A stretch of DNA of 64,000 nt from the NCBI GenBank assembly GCA_030762175.1, contig CM060831.1, positions 68,035,001 through 68,099,000 on the forward strand, given 5' to 3'. Origin of the DNA: Metallyticus violacea. Lineage: Eukaryota > Arthropoda > Insecta > Mantodea > Metallyticidae. The position numbers and the translations under genes were made by a program. Shown here one piece after another: positions 10,216 through 21,839 of the stretch. The notes beneath the pieces are model-generated. The model was given only the letters and a program-made list of their open reading frames with translations. It did not search any database and was not told the DNA's origin. The stretch's first letter is position 1. Each line of letters opens with the position of its first letter.

Positions 10216-11780
10216 TAACAGATGAAAGTACAGATTTAAAAACTGAAAATAAAATTTATAAAAAGCCACATGAAAAATTATCAATTTCTGCATGAAAAAA
10301 AAAAGTTTGTGCTGTATGTCTTTACATACAGCACAACGTATTTTCAAGTTATCCGGCATTTGCTTTGTTCCATTGTAGGCGGGAAAGACAAATTGTTCTT
10401 TATGTATATAATGTATACTTTGCACGCGCTGTTTCGGTGCACATGACGTAATAACTTACCCACACAATAAGGAAGTATATTCATGACACTTTAAGTGTTT
10501 ATAGAATGTTTTTCATCAGTGGCTTTCGGTTGTTATTTCATTTTAATGTTATGTTAAATAATTCTCATGGTACACAATGCTACAGTGAAAGGAAAGATTT
10601 TCTGCATGTAAAATATGAATAAAAATTATTCTATGTTTGCATTAATGTGTTTTGAACTCGGGTCCATCGGTTTGAGTACTTGGTTATTAAAGATTTCATT
10701 TATTGTCATTTATTGCTTCAGTTTAGGTACTAGCCTGTTATGTACAGAGTATCGCTTATTTCTTTTAGCAGTTTCCCGCAGCGTTCTCCCCTCCAGCTTA
10801 TTCCAGACATCTGATTAATCCGATCCGATTTTCTTTTACCGAATTCAGCACTCAGTCGTTCCTGAATTTTCTCATGTTGTACGATTTAACAAGTTATACT
10901 TTTAGATGATTCAAAATAAAATTGTGCTGTATATGTTCCGTATAATTTCTTTTGTACAAGTTCATTTAATTTTATAACTTTTTCACACTATTATTTAGAT
11001 TCCTCGATACTTATATTTATTCCTGCAAATTTAGATGCACATATTTGCATTATTTCATCCTTAGCTTATAATTTAGTTTGACTACTGCGCATTGTTCTGT
11101 AACTGGTGTAATAAGAATGCAATTCTATTTGATCATGGTATAAATGGATGCAATATCAATATTAATTTTTAATTTTTTCCCAACTAGAATCAGTAAATAC
11201 ACTTTTGAATAAGGAATATTCTCTTCAATTAGAACAACGTGAAATTCCACTCTGCCTACACTGCTGCGGTATTAATGTGTTTTCTTAAAGTGACTCTTTA
11301 AGGATATTGCTTGCCCACTTCGTTTAGAACTTGACCAAAAATTTAAACATTTCTAAATGATATATGCGAGTTTTTTTTTTTTCGAAAGTACATGGTTTAT
11401 TTATATGAAGTTATCACGGTATTGATTAAAATGCTGTTTGAGATGGGGCTCATAAGATCATAAGTCTGTGCTCGATAAACGACATATTCATATTGCAACA
11501 ATGTTTAAATACGGAGAAGGTTAGCATATTTTGTGAAACGCCTATGAGCTTGCTTACGCTGTGCAAGCATGCTGAAGAAGTTGCCGCATTTCCAGGGTAA
11601 ACTCCTCCTTTACCGTAGCCGGACGTAAAAACGGCTGTCTTCTTATTTGAATAAACGAAAGAATGTGTTTATTCAAATTAACGTATATGACAATATCTTT
11701 ATAACATTCATATAGGTCCACATGCTTTCATAATATAAAAAGATACATTTATTGAATAAATTAGTAAATATGTTTCACCT
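10216..11780. other. AT-rich stretch, nothing recognised
   Basis: No gene or shared repeat. A 12-bp perfect inverted repeat, ATTTGAATAAAC / GTTTATTCAAAT (11645-11656 and 11667-11678), has a 10-nt loop. In AT-rich DNA this can arise by chance. Confidence 0.45.
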
Positions 11781-11783
11781 CCA

Positions 11784-11785
<2 letters not shown>

Positions 11786-11833
<48 letters not shown>

Positions 11834-11834
11834 C
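11786..11834. repeat. AAT trinucleotide microsatellite
   Basis: About 16 uninterrupted AAT units. The poly-Leu frame on the minus strand is an artefact of it. Confidence 0.95.
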
Positions 11835-12089
11835 CCATTGTTAGCATACTAAAACGCGCAGAAAATGGAACGCCCCAAGTCATTTGAATAAGTGAGTAAA
11901 ATGTACCTGTGCATATTTTTTTAATTCTGATTAATTCACCCTGCCCCTCCCTCCGCAATTACGATTTTTCCTCTCCATATAAAGAAAAAACTCTCAACTC
12001 ACTTTCGTTAAGATATCCTGAACTATCGCCATGCTCCGAGCTTAAAATAAGCGAGTCACTTTTTAATGAGTATGACCCGTTACATCCCG

Positions 12090-12400
12090 CACCCAGGTTT
12101 TAACAACGTTTGTACTTCCAATGAGATCTTTTGCCCACATTGCGCGATTGTTTGCTATCGAAATGTTGGCCAGCCCGATTGTTTTCAACCCTTTTTTCAC
12201 TAATTCTCTCCCAATCTAAGCTGTTTCTGGAAGCAGATTGCTCTAATTAAAGATTGATCTCCCAGCATAATTCGCAGCCAATATTTCACGGCTCTAATTT
12301 CAGATTCTATTGTCTCACTATGAGCCCCAAATTCCCTTTTAATTCCGCAGTTCGCTGTACTCCTCCCTATCCCCCTCTCCAAATCCCTTTCAAAACACAC
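12090..12400 (-). pseudogene. LINE reverse transcriptase C-terminal fragment
   Basis: The minus frame 12400-12200 contains ANCGIKREFGAHSETIESEI followed by RAVKYWLRIM. This is the 'ELG...I..R..KYWLRI' segment found downstream of the RT domain in several non-LTR retrotransposons. After a stop it continues, with a frameshift, into GLANISIANNRAMWAKDL near 12150-12110. The RT catalytic core is absent. This is a dead 3' portion and family assignment within LINEs is uncertain. Confidence 0.55.
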
Positions 12401-12429
12401 ACACCCTCTAACCTAATCTAGATTCTCCG

Positions 12430-13460
12430 TTTGTTCCCATTCCAAAATTACCGCGTCATATGTCATGTGTTTGAACAAATAATGCCACGCGAATTATAAG
12501 TAGATCTCGGAATTTTAGACATGAAAAATTGATGTTTTAAGCACCCAAAATAGGTTAAAAATGATTAAATTAGGCACTTCTTTTTCATTTATGCAGAAAG
12601 TAAGTATTTTTACACTTTTATGAGTATGAAAATAAGCATTACATTTTCTCTATTAAAATCGTTTTGAAGGCTGAAACTTGTGGCATTTGTCATACACTTT
12701 GCATCACAGTGAGCTAAAAACATTACGCGGCTATGATATCGATTTTCAGAAATCGATATTTACCATGCAGGCAGAAAGCTGAAACAGAACAATGCGTCGA
12801 CAGGGCACCTGGTGCTTCTATGTGCTAAGCTTGTAAACGTCAAAGGATAGCGAGAAATATTGTGCGCAGTTTTATTTGCACATCTGACGTCGATCGTTTA
12901 CAAACGTCATGTTCGATATGCAGTGGGCGAATCGAAAAATCAGAATCACTGCTGTTGCCTCTAGCGTTTTCCAATACGGTAGCAATAACAAAGAGATCTG
13001 ATAAGTTCTGCATTAGCTACAAAATATTCTCCTTTATTGTAGCCAACATGTAGGCCTTTTATATATGGTGTAGTTATACGAGTAGTGTACAATTATTATA
13101 GGCTAACCAACATTCTATAAAATTATTATACTCTAAATATTTGGTTTTCTTTAATAGTTTTTCAGTAATAACAAAAAATCGTTCAATTTCGTATCACAAA
13201 TTCCTTATACCGAATGAACCAATTAAGTTTGAAACATAAAGTGGAGCTTAGGCTATCGGAAGTCGCTCTCGAAGCACTGGTTAAGGATTCAGTACTCCTT
13301 TGGTGATTCAGCTACAAGTCTTATTAATGCAATAAAACTGATATGTATTTAAAACAGAACGGAGATTGGCAAACTGAATGTCTTGCTTTCTTTGCGAACA
13401 AATCTAGACCGATGACTGCTAGGAAATTCAAGGACAGGCGGGCATATGTGGGAAGTGGAG
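12430..13460. other. AT-rich stretch, nothing recognised
   Basis: No gene or shared repeat recognised. One short inverted repeat was noticed, ATCGATTTTCAGAAATCGAT (12739-12758). Confidence 0.45.
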
Positions 13461-13481
13461 CCGACCTTGTCTGAGATTCAA

Positions 13482-13531
13482 AACCCCGTGCAAGCGGCGA
13501 GGACATATTCTGGAAGCCCAGTATTTGACAA
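13482..13531 (+). repeat. short direct repeat, copy 1
   Basis: GATTCAAAACCCCGTGCAAGC and ATATTCTGGAAGCCCAGTATT recur with changes at 14500-14551 in the same orientation. The two copies flank the Tc-like transposase fragment at 13.9-14.2 kb. Confidence 0.65.
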
Positions 13532-13879
13532 TAAAATGCATAAAGCTGCAAAAATTTAAACAATTAATATTTTATAGCATATTAAATTAATACATAATTT
13601 AATAGAAAACCCATCTTGTGTTCTGCTGAAGTTCAGCATGAAAATCACCATTATATTTTTACCAAGTGTCCTAGCGTTTAAAAATAATCTACGTACCTTG
13701 AAAGAACTATGTAGAAAAGCATGCAGAAAAAACACCTTTTTTTAAGCATGCTTAAGTTCTTCAGCAGAGGCTAATAGAAGACGAATTAGACGAAATTGGC
13801 GCAAACCTTGAACGTTCACCAATTAAATTACTATGGAAATAAGCAGAAGTTGAGGTTTCGCTGTCTTCTGCATACATTG

Positions 13880-14190
13880 CTGCTATGCTAAAACTCAAAC
13901 ATCACAGTGTTAAAGTTTACATTGTCTATGATCAGGTGATCCCGTAGCACGTGTGCAGTATTGTGAGTGGTTTCTTTCATCAGTGACTGAAGGTTTAATC
14001 GACCCACAGCAGCTTGTGTTCCATCAAAATGGTTGTTTGAACACTCACAATACTCGCTACAGGTGTTCTGAAAATCCAAATTGTTTGCAACAAACTTCTC
14101 TTAATTACATGAAAATTGGTGTACGATTAGCGCTAGATGCACAATAGATTCCATTTTCCACTAGGACATTCTGGTCCTATTTTTAATCAG
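13880..14190 (+). pseudogene. Tc/IS630-like DDE transposase fragment
   Basis: The frame at 13953-14147 reads QYCEWFLSSVTEGLIDPQQL, then VFHQNGCLNTHNTRYRCSENPN and YMKIGVRLALDAQ. This lines up with the central DDE region of the insect Tc-like transposases that often carry an N-terminal DUF4817 helix-turn-helix (CEWF...IDP..LFSDEA.F...N..N.RYW..ENPH...VGVW). The catalytic aspartate motif SDEA is replaced by HQN, and after a stop the frame continues with IPFSTRTFW. Non-functional internal fragment, about 100 residues. Confidence 0.65.
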
Positions 14191-14499
14191 TGAAGTGGTT
14201 GAAGATAGTTATTAGTGTTAGCGTACGACCCTTTCGTTCTCTAGATTTAACAGTCTGCTATTTTAATTTGTGGAATAACCTGAAGGACAAAGCTACGAAA
14301 CAAATCCACACACATTGGAAGAATTCTAGGAAAATATATGAAATGAAATCAGAAACATTTTATGTGGTCGAACTACATCGTGTCAAATCGAATTGTTTTT
14401 ACCACGTACAATGCTTGTTTAGCTGAGGGAGGAGATTATTTCCAGCATTTAAGAAGCGAAGTCAAGAGTACAAGTTCCGCCGGCTGTCCAACTGCCGAT

Positions 14500-14551
14500 A
14501 TTCAAAACCACGTGTAAACGGAAAGGATATATTCTGGAAGCCCTGTATTCA
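14500..14551 (+). repeat. short direct repeat, copy 2
   Basis: Partner of 13482-13531: GATATTCAAAACCACGTG and GATATATTCTGGAAGCCCTG. The two lie about 1 kb apart, on either side of the transposase remnant. Confidence 0.65.
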
Positions 14552-14861
14552 TTTTAACCTTCTCAGATTTTAAAATCAATTTGCTTACATGTTGTTTAAC
14601 ATTACTGGTGAAATAATATAAATTTGAAAATATTTGCATACAGTATCATTATTGTAGTAAAATTCAAACCACGTTTAATTTTTATTTGCAGAATTCTCAT
14701 GCATGCATAAGTTAAAAGATATCACCAGTTATATAGAGCAATGAGTTTTACACATGTTCAAAAATTTATAGCTCTATGTTACACCTTTTTTTTTTGTTGA
14801 GAAAAGTGCATTTAAAGTTAAAAATTTGCCAATTATGGCAAGTGACAAAAGTAGATAGGAC

Positions 14862-15020
14862 GCTTCCGTGGTCTAGCGGTAACGTTTGCGACTACTAATC
14901 CGGAGGTCTTGGGTTGGAATCCCGGTCAATATAAGGTTCATTTTGGAGTTTTTCCTTACGCTGAAAAGGAGAATACCAGATAGCTTTAAAGCGCCAAGGA
15001 TTCCGAGCTCATTTACCTAA
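14862..15020 (+). mobile_element. tRNA-headed SINE (third head type)
   Basis: The sequence begins GCTTCCGTGGTCTAGCGGTAA. Its A box TGGTCTAGCGG fits TRGYNNARNNG exactly. About 45 bp on lies GGTTGGAATCC, a B box with one change. The body then runs through TTTTTCCTTACGCTGAAAAGGAG to about 15020. A working tRNA is unlikely because the T-loop base is changed, the acceptor stem does not pair and there is no terminator just after the head. The head differs from SINE-A and SINE-B, and no second copy was found here. Confidence 0.55.
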
Positions 15021-16640
15021 TCATTAATGCATTTCATTCATAATTAAATACCTATGGTATTTACGACCAATGTATAGACGTCGCGAAATGACCAATGCAG
15101 TTAAATCGACAATAAATAACACAGTTAAAAAGTATATAAGATTATAGCGGTCATATTTAAAATGTCATAAATCTGTTTCAATGCCCCCCAAACATACAAA
15201 AATTATATATGGGTGTTATCTACGGGTCATGCAGTTTCATATTCTTCATAAAATCAAAAATAGATTTTTGACCCAAAATGTCTTATCAAATGCTTCGAAT
15301 TTTCCTTGGGAAGGACAATCCTTAGTCATTTACACTTTTTATTTCTTACTCCTGCATATCCCTCTGGACTTATCCAAAAAGTATAATGAAACATTGAACA
15401 TTAAAATTCAGTAAAATGACAATATTCTCGAATTTCGTATGTACAATTCATAATCATATAACTATCGTAAATAATCATCCGATGTTAAATTAAGTAATTG
15501 TATTTCATGCAACGACTCTTCCTGAAAGCGCACTGACTAGTCATAAAGTTCAGATTGTATAACACTGGCCAACAAGGCAGATGTCATTTACAGTTCGAGC
15601 TTTACTGGATCACCATTTATGTTTCTTAGATTGGGGATATTTCAACTATACATACAAACATTAAAATTAGTTTGATTAGTTTGATATTCGTTTTAAGACG
15701 GATATCAGTTAGAAAACGAGTTACCCATTTAATTGATAACTCATGGTAGAGCAAAAATATAAAGAACATTTAGTAGTTATATAGAAAACATACCGAAACC
15801 TGCACTGTATCGAATAAACAGCTTCATCAAGTTGGAAACTAAACATTACTGACATAAAACAAGCAGAAATATATTTATCAGAGCCTTAAAAGAATTTAAA
15901 ATGATAGTTATTAAACAGAGGTGTAAATATTTTGAAATTTAGGTATATTCTATATAAATAAAAGCAACATGTGATTATTCTATAACCAAGTAAGAGGAAT
16001 GCTATAAAATGGAACCATAACTGCTTACGAAAATAACTTACTCAAGAAGGAGAGTAACCTATTTGAGACGAATGCATGAATCAAGTATTTTTGGGTTTGC
16101 TTAATAATATTCCAGTACTGCTAAATACGTTTTCCTACTATTTACCATTCCGAGGATATTTGTGCATCAATTTTCCCTTGAAATTCTCCAGTCTCATACA
16201 AAATGAAATTCCTGAGGTGCACATTATCGAGAAACAAGATCGTTGTTAGTAAAAACTTCCAGAAGGCAGGAAAGTACTAACATTTCCTACGTAAGTGTGG
16301 AGCGGTATGTGAGAAAGCGAGGCGAGAGGAATGTATTAAGTGTGTGTGCGCTCTGTAAGTTGCGAATACGGGCTTACCATTTACATTTTTGCCGCACGTA
16401 TGTTTTTTTTTTTTCCATCTCGGCGATGCACCGGCAATGCGCAAGTTACACTGACGCTGCTAATATCCAACTTGCTTCATAACATGTCAATTAAAATGGT
16501 CACTTCTGGTGCAGGAATGCTTTCAGTCTGCTCTCGCATATTTTTTTGATTCGCGTATTATTTGGGGGGGTTTGTTGCAAGCATTTTGCCATTCAAATTT
16601 GGGGTATTGAAACAGCCGCACATTATCAGCAATCACTATG
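15021..16640. other. AT-rich stretch, nothing recognised
   Basis: No shared repeat or protein motif. Frames at 15181-15414 and 16243-16549 overlap in different registers and resemble nothing known. Confidence 0.5.
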
Positions 16641-16654
16641 TCACCAAACTATCC

Positions 16655-16712
16655 AACTCAAGTGAACGGGAGGTATATTATTGGTTTGATTCCCTCCAGA
16701 CCCTCCCTGAAC

Positions 16713-16743
<31 letters not shown>

Positions 16744-16836
16744 CCCCAGTTTTCCTCTGTTCTCCTCTATGGCAACTACTGTGAAAGTACCTTAAAATTA
16801 GGCCAGGAACGCTTCCCTAACTCTCCAAATTACAAT
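16655..16836 (+). mobile_element. SINE-A, diverged, with 28-T internal tract
   Basis: GAACGGGAGGTATATTATTGG, GACCCTCCCTGAACGAG, CCCCAGTTTTCCTCTGTTC and GCCAGGAACGCTTCCCTAA line up in order with SINE-A (GAGCGGGAGGTCTGGGG...TCCTCCCTGACTGAGG...CCAGGTTTTCCTCAGTCC...GGCCTGGAACGCTTCCTTCC). The first part of the head is missing or unrecognisable. Between head and core a run of 28 T (16716-16743) replaces the short T tract of other copies. Confidence 0.75.
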
Positions 16837-16839
16837 CTT

Positions 16840-17330
16840 TGCCAATGAATGTGAATAAACAGGTAAATTTAATTTTGTAAGTTATTCAACGCTATTTACA
16901 GTTTCCCTCCAGTTCTACATCGCATTATTGATACCTATTGTTGAGATTATTAGCTGTAATTATTGCATTTACTGGCTGAACCAGAAGTTAAGCAATTTGC
17001 TTGTGTTTCTAGCTGTTTTAACATTTTATTTAGTAAGCATATTTTTATTTATAATGAATATCACACATGTCATAACACTCCATGAATTTAGTAATGTGAC
17101 TCAAGGACAGATAGCTGCATGTAATATAAGTATGGGTTCTGTTAATAAAGTTACAAGGAAAATAAATGACATTGGGTCAATTTCTCCTCAAAGGAAAGGA
17201 CGATGTGGCCATAAACATTAAGGAAAAACGATGCCCTATCTAATCAGAACTAGTAAATGTATCCTGAAAACAATATTTTTAATTTACAAAAAAATTTGGA
17301 GGTTACAGGGGTAAATATGGATGCCTGGAT
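16840..17330. other. AT-rich stretch, nothing recognised
   Basis: The frame 16928-17221 (97 codons) is hydrophobic at its N-terminal half (LVFLAVLTFYLVSIFLFI) but has no recognised family, no neighbour context and no codon evidence. It lies between two SINE-A copies, so a chance frame is more likely than a gene. Confidence 0.35.
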
Positions 17331-17422
17331 ACCTGGAAAAACATCAGCCAGAAAGGGCGATCGAACCCCAGACCTCCCGCTCACGAGCCCGCGCCTTAAC
17401 GATCTCGGCCATCCGTGGTGGT
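17331..17422 (-). mobile_element. SINE-A 5' head fragment
   Basis: On the minus strand this is the SINE-A head: ACCACCACGGATGGCCGAG, the A-box/D-arm, and GGTTCGATCG at the B box (one base lost and one changed), then the start of the core (TTTTTCCAGGT). The 3' two-thirds of the SINE is missing, unlike the usual 5' truncation, so a later deletion is likely. Confidence 0.8.
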
Positions 17423-17429
17423 CTTATTG

Positions 17430-18720
17430 TCTCTGTTATCAGCCCTATGTGAACAGTTTCTTTTGTTCAATTCCATAAATCCAGGAGCGATATAACTCCT
17501 GAACGTCTTAGAAAAATCGCATTACGAGAATGGCTAGTAGAATCGAAATTTTAAATACTTGTTCAAAGATTCTGAAAGTGTTGTAATCTACAAAAATGAA
17601 AATTTACACTTTTAAAACGATTGCTCGGTTTAAGCCAATCGTTTTCTCGTTCCAAAGGATGAAAGGCGAACACTTGAAACAGTTCAGCGCATTGTGTACT
17701 AATTCTACATACCTAAATCATTTGCAACAGAGGTTAATGCAGGTGAGTAAATAACTACAAACATGTAAGGACGTTTAGTGACATCTTCAACTCAAGAGTA
17801 GCGGAACTTTATTTAAGAAGTTAGGACACTCGTCTCTTGAGGGCTCTTCAAAGAGACAAGATGTCTCTCCAAAAACTCACACTCCAGTTGAATGCACTTA
17901 GCAATCTCTTCAGACCGGCATACCTTGTCGGCTAGAGGATTCTCGCAGATGCTCTTCTGGTTAACAGATTCATCTCAACCCTGCGCATTTTCGAAAGCAT
18001 TCGGGCGAGGTATTACTAAGCTATCTGGTTTAAATATTAGTTAATTACATTAACTATAAGCCAAATTAATATAAATATACAACTGCCTTTAGTATCTAAG
18101 CTCTAAATCCATCATTATGGCTACTAATGTAAACATTAAACTTGTAGAATGATGAAGACATATTACACAAAATATGCTCGTTTAAATACTACTATTAGTA
18201 ACATGCTTTAAAATTCATTTAGGCTCTCTCACAGATGACGGCAGATAATCTCCCTGTGATTAATAATGAGGTCTACAAGAAGGGATTTTTGCGATGTATT
18301 GTAAAAATTAAAGAAATTTGATTTGTGAAAAACTATAGTCTATATGGTAGTCTCTAGCGTGAGTTATTGTTCTATATCGCAGCTTCCATTGCAGTGTAGA
18401 ATAAGAAACAAATAGAATGAAGAGGCCCGTTTGATCTTCAGTAAGGCTAGACGCAGTGCCGGCCGCTATATTGAGACCTGGTATACCACAGCTGTTTCAC
18501 GGTCAAGGAAGATTTACGCAAAAATGAAATAGATGTGTAACGATTTCTTTATTTCTTTAAAAACTATAAAATTCAAAATCTCAGAACAAGAATAATTTGC
18601 ATCCGAAAGAGGAGTAATGTGCCCTTCCCAGAATGGTTATATTTTCGATGTCAGTTTTACGAAACTCAAAGTTAGATTGCTCTAATTATTAGCTTAAGAG
18701 CTTCGCTACTATGAACTCAT
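17430..18720. other. AT-rich stretch, nothing recognised
   Basis: No gene or shared repeat. A CAGGTGAGTAA sequence near 17740 looks like a 5' splice site, but no coding frame ends there, so it is not called. Confidence 0.45.
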
Positions 18721-18721
18721 C

Positions 18722-18944
18722 TATCATAGTGGTAACCTTGTTGACAATGGTGCAAATCCGGTCAGGGTCGATAGATTTTTCTGGCGTAAAAATTTAAGTT
18801 TAGGAAGGAAAGTAAATCCATGGGTCCCTGTAGTAGGTTTACGGCACTTAAAAGAACCTCAAAGACTAAAGAAGAGGCCTCTGAGCAAAATTTCACGTCC
18901 TGAATTCAATGGGACGCCTATGACCTGAGATTCATAAATAAATA
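18722..18944 (+). mobile_element. SINE-B, diverged
   Basis: Matches SINE-B along its length: ATAGTGGTAACC (A-box part), GATAGATTTTTCTGGCGTAAAAAT, GGGTCCCTGTAGTAGGTTTACGGCAC, GAGGCCTCTGAGCAAAATTT, CCTGAATTCAATGGGACGCC and TGACCTGAGATTCATAAATAAATAA. The B box is eroded (TGCAAATCCGG) and there are small deletions, including the GTCGGCCGTTTC segment. Confidence 0.85.
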
Positions 18945-18949
18945 AGAAA

Positions 18950-21790
18950 TGCCAGCTTCTAAATTTGTTACCATAGGCCGCAAATACCTCCTCAAGCTGA
19001 TTTCTGAAGCGGATGAGAATGAACCTAAATGTAAAAAATATGCTACCAACTGAGGCAAACACGTTTTGGACACTTGTCTTACAGAAAAGGCCCAACGTTT
19101 GGGAAATGCGTCTGTATGTATCACGTCAATGTTTTCAAAATTCTCCATCCTCACTAAGACATAAATTCTTCGCTCACAATTAAAAAAGTTATTGTTGTAA
19201 CGGTCAAACCAAATCACAACTGCTTCCATCGAAAATATGAGACACACTCTGTTTGTGGAAGGACATAAAATTCATTTTGGAGGTATGCGATTGATAAAAT
19301 CTGCCCATGTATACTTCCTATAAGAGTAATCTTGAACAGAATATGCTATAAATATTCCTAAAACGAGTTCAAAGGACGCTGCAGTGGGATGATTTTCTGC
19401 AAAGAGAAACTAAATAAACTTACTGAAGAATACTAGAAGAACAGTGCATTCTAACACAAAATGTATGAGGTTAATCTTCGCTTCATTCCTGAAAATTCCC
19501 TTCTTCAAGACACATGACGTTATGCTAACGAGTGATCAGGAAGAAGAACTTTATATATGCGATCTTAGTCCTTGAATTAGAAGAAAGTTCCGCCAATTTA
19601 CATAATATTCATCGTTGTCTGCGCAAATGTTAAGTAGGCAACACTGTTGATGAATAGGTTTAGTATGAAGTTGAATAAATCGTTATTGATTACACGTGTA
19701 TCCACAAAAACAAGCCACGATCGAACTAGCAGCCAGCAAACCAAAAAAGTAGATAATGTAACTACATAAGATTGGGGTATTACAAACAGCGGATTCTGGG
19801 CATACATTATAGCCCAAATGCCAGAGCAAAACCAGAAATTCTGCACAGCAACGTGATCATTTGAGCGCATTGTAATATTTGATTGGACGATTTGATAGTT
19901 CCTCTTTCGTGCTATCATCGACTATGTCAAAAGCTACTTTCAAATCCACAGGTTTGGTATCGTCAGAAAGCTCTGTGCGAATAGAACGGATCAGGTTTAC
20001 AGACGTCACAACACTAAAATCGCTGGTGTGAAGCATGCGACGTTCTCTGCCCATATCCGCCTTTCTGTTTCGTCAGTGCGAATTTGCCATTTCATATTTT
20101 TGTCACTTTCTCTCGTCCCACTCATGGTGGGTGTAAAAATGTCGTATTATGTATTCGTGAGCACGAAGCCTTTCCTCATATTAATTTGGTTGAGAGAAGA
20201 CGTGAGTGGAATGCAGAGACAGGCGAGTATAGTCTCAGGTTCCTCAGGGACACACCTATTATGCATAGAACAAAGTCCCTTTGTAAGTCCATGGCTTGAA
20301 TTTATGCTGGTATTGTATCTTGCTTACTGTTTTATTTAGGCTATTTCGATGTGTCTAACTGTCATGAAATACTCTTTTTTCTGTTTCTGTATTAAATATA
20401 TGAGAAAATGTTCGAGAGAGACGGGCGAGAGAAAAAAACTGGTTAAATATTTTCCAGGTGTGTTTGCTAATAGCAGTGCCACTGATACCAAATAGTCTCT
20501 GTTGTTTAGAGGAAAGTGTGTCTGCTGTCTGATTCAAAGTGCCAAGGGGTTTGACCCCTATCATTCTTGAACTTTTTTCTTGAAGATTCTCGATTGTGGT
20601 CAATTAATCTCAGATTAAAGTGTTAACAGATGACCTTCGAACGGCTTTGGTTCACGGTTATGCTCCGAAAATACAATTCGACGTCTCAAAGCGAGCTTTT
20701 TAATGTCACGTATTTACGTTAACAATAGCACTGAAGAGAATGTTTGCTAGCCTGGGTAAATGCACCATTCATTGCCAATATTTCGCCTCGTTATGCTTTC
20801 CGATATATCAAGCATTTTACAGGGATCAAAAAAATAATGGAACCTACTTAAAACGCGACAAATGTTTTCTTACAGTAATCACTGTGTCGCACTGCTACCG
20901 CCAAATGTGTCAAAAACAAAGACAGAAATGCGTTCGCTAAACAGTTTATCTACAACGCTTTCAAGCCGCAGTATAAAGCAATGAAGGGAGGCTGTTAATT
21001 GTCTAGGCACAGAACATCTAGGAATAAGGAAAGCAATTTCATGCGTAATTAATCGTTGTACTTTTATTTTCTTCCATATTTATTTCTTTTATTTCTTCTT
21101 TATCAGTATAATAAGAAATTTGGAGAAATAAAGTTACAAGTGTGTATGAGCAGTGTTAAAATAACTGGCCTACTAATATTACTTTAAACACGTCTGTCGT
21201 TATTGAAATTTTATAACACTTATACAAAATAGGCTCGTTGATGTCACATCAACCTTTAATTCACTTTAAGGTCTCGTCGAAGCCTTTAGCGGCATTAGCA
21301 CATCCTAAATTCATTGTTAACATCTTTATCTGGTAAAATACTGTCTTTTAAGTGATTAAGTGTTAGTAATAATTTACACGACAATCATTGTTGCAAGTTT
21401 TCTCACTCGCTTTCACCAATTATAATGAATCAAAATTATACACATTCTTTTTGTAGATTGTTTAATGCGCAGAACAAACCAACAATCGTAAATGAACAAA
21501 TCTTTCCGCAGCGGCTGCACAAGAGTGCATCATAATATACAGGAAGTGGTTAGTTACAGAGGTTGCCAGCGATATAACAAGCTAAAAGGTCTAATATAGG
21601 AAATAATACGTAATATTTTTAAAGTGATTAACAAAAAATAATAGCAATTTTATTTCCAGTATTGTAGCAATTGGAATGCTTTTCCGAACACTTAAATTAT
21701 ATTAGTGCAAATGTTTTATCAATTCCTAAAAGTGTTGTGTTTTATACATAATTAAAAAGAAATGTCAAAAGTAATGCAGCTGTTTTAACG
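18950..21790. other. stretch with no recognised feature
   Basis: Several overlapping frames of 60-110 codons occur, for example 18918-19247 and 19598-19918 minus, and 20028-20339 plus. None resembles a known family. A minus frame at 20054-19857 has a faint look of a reverse-transcriptase segment but lacks any catalytic motif and is not called. Confidence 0.45.
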
Positions 21791-21793
<3 letters not shown>

Positions 21794-21825
<32 letters not shown>

Positions 21826-21832
21826 AATTCCT
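21794..21832. repeat. TTA trinucleotide microsatellite
   Basis: Twelve to thirteen TTA/ATT units. The window contains several AAT/ATT tracts of this type. Confidence 0.95.
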
Positions 21833-21839
21833 TATGTAA

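Noticed and set aside
14862..14935. Possible functional tRNA gene (exact A box, near B box)
   Set aside because: The acceptor arms do not pair, the T-loop is altered, no terminator follows and a SINE-like body continues downstream.
16928..17221. 97-codon frame with an N-terminal hydrophobic stretch
   Set aside because: It lies between two SINE-A remnants with no family match, and AT-rich DNA readily yields Leu/Phe/Ile runs.
17735..17750. CAGGTGAGTAA resembling a 5' splice site
   Set aside because: No coding frame or conserved exon ends there. Such sites occur by chance.
19857..20054. Minus frame with KVAFDIVDD, reminiscent of a reverse transcriptase segment
   Set aside because: No YxDD box or other RT motif nearby, and the resemblance is to a few residues only.
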